A stretch of 10,428 bases of DNA from an uncultured Rhodanobacter sp. Lineage in GTDB: Bacteria; Pseudomonadota; Gammaproteobacteria; Xanthomonadales; Rhodanobacteraceae. This document shows, piece after piece, positions 6,408-10,428 of the stretch; position 1 is the stretch's first letter; every line of letters begins with the position of its first letter. Made by a program: the position numbers and the translations under genes. The notes beneath the pieces are model-generated. The model was not told where the DNA came from. It saw only the letters and a program-made list of their open reading frames with translations, and made no database searches. The stretch spans positions 1-10,428 of the forward strand of contig CAIKJM010000589.1 of NCBI GenBank assembly GCA_903827735.1. The letters run 5' to 3'.

Positions 6408-9400
6408 GCGCGCCACTGCCCGACTATGCCGAGCTGCACTGCCTGTCGGCTTTCAGCTTTCAGCGCGGTGCTTCGGTGGCGATCGAGCTGTTCGAACGCG
6501 CCAAGGCGCTGGGCTATCACGCGTTGGCGATCACCGACGATGGCTCGCTGGCCGGCATCGTGCGCGCGCTACAAGCCGCGCGGAAAACGGAAATGAAACT
6601 GATCGTCGGCAGTGAAGTGCAGCTGGACGACGGCCCCAAGCTGGTGCTGCTAGTCGAATCACAGGCCGGCTATACGCGACTGTGCCAGCTGCTCACTGTG
6701 GCGCGCCGACGCGCACCGAAAGGGCACTATCAACTGCGCTGCGATGATGTGGCTGATACCACCGGCCTGCTGGCGCTGTGGTTTCCTCACGCGGAAAGCG
6801 ATGCGGCGCGTGACGACGCGCACGGCGCGTGGATCACCTCGCGCTTCCCCGACCGCTGCTGGCTCGCCGTCGAACTGCATCGCGGTGCCGATGATGCGGC
6901 CAGACTCAGCCAGCTGCAGGCGCTCGGAAAACGCCTGCAGCTGCCGCTGGTAGCCAGCGGCGATGTGCACATGCACCTGCGCTCGCGCCGCGCGCTGCAG
7001 GACACGCTCACCGCGATCCGCCACAAGACCACGGTGGCCGAGGCGGGCCACCGCCTGTTTGCCAACGGCGAACGGCATCTACGCTCGCGCAAGGCGCTGG
7101 CCGCGATCTATCCGCCGGAACTGCTGGCCGAAAGCGTGACGATTGCCGAGCGCTGCCAGTTCGATCTCGGAAAGCTGGAATACGCGTACCCAAAAGAACT
7201 GGTGCCCGAGGGCCACAATCCAAATACCTGGCTGCGCCATCTCGCTACAAACGGCGAACGCTGGCGCTGGCCGGACGGCACGCCCGACAAGGCCCGCCGA
7301 CAGATCGAGCACGAGCTGACGCTGATCACGGAAAAGAAATACGCCTCGTACTTTCTGACCGTGCACGACATCGTGCGCTTTGCGCGCGAGGAAAAAATCC
7401 TCTGTCAGGGTCGCGGTTCGGCGGCGAACTCGGTCGTCTGCTACGTGCTCGGCATCACTGCGATCGATCCCATCGAGATGGACATGCTGTTCGAGCGCTT
7501 TATCTCCGGCGAGCGCGACGAGCCGCCGGATATCGACGTGGATTTCGAGCACGAGCGGCGCGAGGAAGTGCTGCAGTACGTGTTTAACCGCTACGGCCGC
7601 GATCGCGCCGCGCTCACGGCGGTCGCCACGCAGTATCGCGGCCGCGGCGCCGTGCGCGATGTGGCGCGGGCGCTGGGCCTCTCGCCAGACCTTGCCGGCG
7701 AACTGGCTGCAACGATGGACCGCTGGAGCGAAGAGGCGCCGATTCCGGCGTATCTGCGTGAGTGCGGCTTCGATCCGGATTCGCCGCTGCTGCGCCAGGT
7801 GATCGCACTGACCACCGAGCTGATCGGCTTTCCGCATTACCTGTCGCAGCATCCCGGCGGCTTCGTGATTTCCGAGCATCCGCTATCGACCCTGGTGCCG
7901 GTGGAAAACGCGGCGATGGACAACCGCACGGTCATCCAGTGGGACAAGGACGACCTGGACGTGATGCGCATGCTCAAGGTCGACTGCCTCGCGCTCGGCA
8001 TGCTCACTGCGGTGCGCAAAACGCTGCAATTATTGCGCGAGCACGGCCGCGGCGACCACACGATGGAAAGCCTTCCAAAGGACGATAAAGCAACCTACGA
8101 CATGATCGGACGTGCCGATACGATCGGCGTGTTCCAGATCGAATCGCGCGCGCAGATGGCCATGCTGCCGCGGTTGAAACCGGCCTGCTATTACGACCTG
8201 GTGATCGAAGTGGCGATTGTGCGGCCCGGACCGATTCAGGGCGACATGGTGCATCCGTACCTGCGCCGACGTAACGGGCAGGAGCCGGTGGTCTATCCCT
8301 CGGAAAAATTGAAGGCGGTGCTGAAACGCACGCTGGGCGTGCCGCTGTTTCAGGAGCAGGTGATGCAGATCGCCATCGCAGCGGCCGATTATTCGCCCGG
8401 CGAAGCCGATCAGCTGCGCCGTTCGATGGCCGCATGGAAGCGCCACGGCGGGCTGGAGTCGCATCGCGAAAAGCTGCTCGCTGGCATGCTGAAAAATGGC
8501 TATACCGCCGACTTCGCCGAGCGCCTGTTCGAGCAGATCAAGGGCTTCGGCAGCTACGGTTTTCCCGAGTCGCACGCCGCGAGCTTCGCCCTGATCGTGT
8601 GCGTCAGCAGCTGGCTGAAGTGCCACGAGCCGGCGGCCTTCGCCTGCGCCTTGATCAACTCCGCGCCGATGGGTTTCTATTCGCCCGACCAGCTGCTGCA
8701 GGACGCGCGACGTCACGGCATCCGCGTGCTGCCGATAGACGTTCGCTACAGCGCGTGGGACTGCACGCTGCAGAATCACGTCGACCGCCGCGAGCAACCG
8801 GCGATCCGCATGGGCCTGCGCCTGATCAACGGCCTGCATCCGGCCACGGCCGAAACGATCGCGCTTCAACGCAAGCAGCAGCCCTTCGCCGATGTCGCCG
8901 ATCTTTGCGCACGCACGCATATCGATCGACGCCAGCAGTCGCTGCTGGCCGATGCCGGTGCCCTGCGCGGACTGGCTGGTCACCGTCATCGCGCGCGCTG
9001 GGCCATCGCCGGGGTGGAATCGTCGCTGCCGCTGTTTGCCGATCTGCCGGCACAGGTCGAGCCCGAATCCATCGCACTGCCCGCGCCCACCGCCAGCGAA
9101 GACATGCGCGCCGACTACCTGCTTACCGGCACCACGCTGGGCCAGCACCCGCTGGCGTTTCTGCGCCCCGAACTACAGCGACGGCGCTACCGCGATTCCT
9201 CGGAACTGGGCGCGATACCCAACGGCCGGCATATCCGCGTGGCCGGCATGGTGACCTTGCGGCAGCGGCCGCAGACGGCAAGCGGTGTGATCTTTCTCAC
9301 CCTGGAAGACGAGTACGGCCTCACCAACGTCGTGGTGTGGACCACCGTCTCCGAACGCCAGCGCCGCGTGCTGCTGCAGTCGAACCTGCTGGCCGTGCAC

Positions 9401-9508
9401 GGTTATCTGGAAAGCCAGTACGGCGTGCAGCATCTGATCGCACAGCGGCTGGAGGATCTCACGCCGATGCTCGGCTCGCTCGACGTCAAGTCGCGCGATT
9501 TTCATTGA
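6404..9508 (+). CDS. dnaE2: Error-prone DNA polymerase III alpha homologue DnaE2 (ImuC)
   Basis: This 1034-residue C-family polymerase starts at GTG 6404, overlapping the imuB stop by 4 nt (GTGA). The N-terminal PHP domain begins YAELHCLSAFSF (His12); most DnaE2 proteins I recall have SNFSF there. The polymerase core contains CQGRGSAANSVVCYVLGIT (about 333-351), the catalytic pair Asp376 and Asp378 in PDIDVDFEHERRE, and the third acid, Asp527, in LKVDCLALGML. Fingers and helix-hairpin-helix follow (RLINGLHPATAETI near 805), then SLPLF at 874-878, a possible clamp motif, and an OB fold (about 938-985). It ends SLDVKSRDFH, a usual DnaE2 ending. It lacks the long C-terminal tau-binding region of replicative DnaE, consistent with the shorter DnaE2 class. 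Role: translesion synthesis after damage, dependent on ImuA and ImuB, without proofreading. The gene appears intact, and its 3' end recurs in the downstream repeats. Confidence 0.96.
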   Translation: MSAPLPDYAELHCLSAFSFQRGASVAIELFERAKALGYHALAITDDGSLAGIVRALQAARKTEMKLIVGSEVQLDDGPKLVLLVESQAGYTRLCQLLTVARRRAPKGHYQLRCDDVADTTGLLALWFPHAESDAARDDAHGAWITSRFPDRCWLAVELHRGADDAARLSQLQALGKRLQLPLVASGDVHMHLRSRRALQDTLTAIRHKTTVAEAGHRLFANGERHLRSRKALAAIYPPELLAESVTIAERCQFDLGKLEYAYPKELVPEGHNPNTWLRHLATNGERWRWPDGTPDKARRQIEHELTLITEKKYASYFLTVHDIVRFAREEKILCQGRGSAANSVVCYVLGITAIDPIEMDMLFERFISGERDEPPDIDVDFEHERREEVLQYVFNRYGRDRAALTAVATQYRGRGAVRDVARALGLSPDLAGELAATMDRWSEEAPIPAYLRECGFDPDSPLLRQVIALTTELIGFPHYLSQHPGGFVISEHPLSTLVPVENAAMDNRTVIQWDKDDLDVMRMLKVDCLALGMLTAVRKTLQLLREHGRGDHTMESLPKDDKATYDMIGRADTIGVFQIESRAQMAMLPRLKPACYYDLVIEVAIVRPGPIQGDMVHPYLRRRNGQEPVVYPSEKLKAVLKRTLGVPLFQEQVMQIAIAAADYSPGEADQLRRSMAAWKRHGGLESHREKLLAGMLKNGYTADFAERLFEQIKGFGSYGFPESHAASFALIVCVSSWLKCHEPAAFACALINSAPMGFYSPDQLLQDARRHGIRVLPIDVRYSAWDCTLQNHVDRREQPAIRMGLRLINGLHPATAETIALQRKQQPFADVADLCARTHIDRRQQSLLADAGALRGLAGHRHRARWAIAGVESSLPLFADLPAQVEPESIALPAPTASEDMRADYLLTGTTLGQHPLAFLRPELQRRRYRDSSELGAIPNGRHIRVAGMVTLRQRPQTASGVIFLTLEDEYGLTNVVVWTTVSERQRRVLLQSNLLAVHGYLESQYGVQHLIAQRLEDLTPMLGSLDVKSRDFH

Positions 9509-9540
9509 TTTTTCTTGCCAATCCGAGACCTCTAATCCCT

Positions 9541-10014
9541 GCCCTTCGACTCCGGCCCTGCGGGCCTACGCTCAGGGTGAACGGCTAAGGAAGAATCGCG
9601 TGACTTCCATTGATCTTCTGTGCAAATTGCGTGGCTCCTAGTTGCTGGCCCTTCAACTCCAGCCCTGCGGGCCTACGCTCAGGGTGAACGGCTAAGGAGG
9701 AGTCGCGTGACTTCCATTGGTCTTCTGTGCAAATTGCGTGGCTCCTAATTGCTGGCCCTTCAACTCCAGCCCTGCGTGCGTACGCCCAGGGTGAACGGCT
9801 AAGGACGAGTCGCGTGACTTCCATTGATCTTATTTGCGAATTGCGTGGCTTCCTAATTGCCGGCCCTTCGACTCCGGCCCTGCGGGCCTACGCTCAGGGT
9901 GAACGGCTAAGGAAGAATCGCGTGACTCCCATTGATCTTCTTTGCGAATTGCGTGGCTTCCTAATTGCTGGCCCTTCGACTCCAGCCCTGCGGGCCTAAG
10001 CTCAGGGAGAACGG
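9541..10014 (+). repeat. Tandem array: four 107-108 bp units plus a partial fifth, each with a 44-bp REP-like core
   Basis: Cores start at 9541, 9648, 9755, 9863 and 9971, so units are 107, 107, 108 and 108 bp. Each core runs from GCCCTTCGACTCC to CAGGGTGAACGG and, in units 1 and 4, holds the hairpin GGCCC-TGC-GGGCC. Units 1 and 4 have identical cores, unit 2 differs at 2 positions, unit 5 at 3, and unit 3 at 5. The remaining 63-64 bp is an AT-richer stretch related to the dnaE2 3' end: CGCGTGACTTCCATTGATCT in units 1 and 3, with one base change in unit 2 and one in unit 4. The fifth unit loses similarity soon after its core, around 10020-10040. Frames open across the array are artefacts of the near-multiple-of-three period. 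Confidence 0.95.
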
Positions 10015-10110
10015 CTGAAGGAGGCGACGCGATTTGCGCAAACGCTCGACCTGTTTAATTTATAGGCGTAGCAACCGAATCTGTTCTTGCAGCAACCGAT
10101 CATCTCCAAG

Positions 10111-10154
10111 CCGTTCACCCTGAGCGTAGGCACGCAGGGCCGGAGTCGAAGGGC
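10111..10154 (-). repeat. Inverted copy of the 44-bp core next to the lysR end
   Basis: Read on the minus strand this equals the core of units 1 and 4 at 43 of 44 positions, with one G-to-T change in the hairpin loop arm. It starts 23 bases after the LysR stop. It thus has the same orientation relative to lysR as unit 1 has relative to dnaE2. Together with the array it forms long inverted repeats. The 80 bp between array and inverted copy (10031-10110) hold no gene; an 11-bp direct repeat, G(T/C)AGCAACCGA, occurs at 10068 and 10089. Confidence 0.9.
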
Positions 10155-10163
10155 AAGCTCAAT

Positions 10164-10178
10164 GAGCTGACACAGCTC
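10164..10178. other. Perfect short hairpin at the lysR stop codon
   Basis: GAGCTG-ACA-CAGCTC is a perfect 6-bp stem with a 3-base loop, overlapping the last base of the LysR stop codon. On the minus strand no T-run follows, so it is at best part of a 3'-end structure together with the adjacent inverted core. Confidence 0.3.
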
Positions 10179-10428
10179 TAGGATTCGACACTTTCCAGAA
10201 ACGCATCCAGCAGCATGCCGCGGTATTTCTGCCGGTGCAGCACGATCGAGAGCTTGCGCTGCAGATCGAGGAACGGCGTTTTCAGAGCCTTCAGTCGGCC
10301 CGCGGCCAGCGCATCGGTGACCGCTACGGCGGGCAGAAACGCGATGCCCAGACCGGCCACCACGCTTTGTTTGATCGCCTCGATCTGGTCGAGCTCCAGC
10401 ACCGTTTCACCGGGCGGCAGCTGCGCCA
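10178..10428 (-). CDS. LysR-type transcriptional regulator, C-terminal part (runs off the window)
   Basis: About 82 codons are visible, from the window edge to TAG at 10180-10178. The frame stays open to the edge, so the gene continues beyond; the GTG at 10402 is an internal codon, not the start. The sequence LELDQIEAIKQSVVAGLGIAFLP followed by ALAAGRLKAL matches the end of the LysR substrate-binding domain, where a V-AGLGIA-LP motif and a short G-L strand are typical. The final segment LSIVLHRQKYRGMLLDAFLE also fits (H/R-K near the end). The helix-turn-helix is not in view, and the effector and targets cannot be guessed. It is convergent with dnaE2 across the repeat region. The family call is firm; the subfamily is unknown. 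Confidence 0.85.
   Translation of the reverse strand, partial: AQLPPGETVLELDQIEAIKQSVVAGLGIAFLPAVAVTDALAAGRLKALKTPFLDLQRKLSIVLHRQKYRGMLLDAFLESVES

Noticed and set aside
9727..9999. A 90-residue open frame with repeats of GPSTPALRAYAQGERL, and a 79-residue frame on the opposite strand at 9585-9824
   Set aside because: Both come from the tandem repeat: units of 108 bp keep the frame open. Similar spurious peptides are common where this type of core is translated. Neither has a ribosome site or protein-like composition.
9541..10154. A CRISPR array
   Set aside because: The repeated part is 44 bp with a period of 107-108 bp, and the intervening sequence is itself repeated rather than unique. No cas genes are present.
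9541..10154. An insertion sequence or integron cassette array
   Set aside because: There is no transposase or integrase, no terminal inverted repeats enclosing a coding region, and no attC-like paired sites. The units contain no genes.

Overview
The window looks like chromosomal DNA of a high-GC gammaproteobacterium, most likely Xanthomonadales (Rhodanobacter/Dyella/Luteibacter-like). The evidence is GC-rich codon use, a permease-less PTS cluster beginning with rapZ, a LexA-ImuA-ImuB-DnaE2 mutagenesis cassette, and short dispersed-type repeats between genes. The genus is an inference from gene order and composition, not from a database search.

Region 1 (12-3635) is a PTS phosphorelay block on the plus strand: rapZ (RNase adapter/P-loop regulator), a stand-alone mannose-family EIIA with His10, HPr with His15 and Ser46, and Enzyme I with its active-site histidine and Cys508. 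No EIIB or EIIC is present, and HPr keeps the serine used by HPr kinase. A regulatory relay PEP -> EI -> HPr -> EIIA is therefore more likely than sugar import. A 246-bp gap between ptsH and ptsI holds inverted G-rich/C-rich repeats and a weak hairpin plus T-run.

Region 2 (about 3709-9508) is an SOS mutagenesis operon: lexA, imuA, imuB, dnaE2, with junctions that overlap or nearly touch. A perfect 22-bp palindrome overlaps the lexA start codon and is the obvious autoregulatory operator. No Shine-Dalgarno precedes lexA, and a weak promoter fit would give a leaderless or near-leaderless mRNA. LexA would repress the whole unit. After damage and self-cleavage, ImuA, the catalytically degenerate ImuB and the polymerase DnaE2 would carry out translesion synthesis together.

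Region 3 (9509-10177) has no convincing gene. It carries four full tandem units of 107-108 bp and a partial fifth, each with a 44-bp REP-like core, plus one inverted core. The rest of each unit resembles the 3' end of dnaE2 itself, including the codons for the last residues SRDFH and the stop. This is the least expected structure in the window.

Region 4 (10178-10428, minus strand) is the C-terminal end of a LysR-type regulator that runs off the window, convergent with dnaE2.
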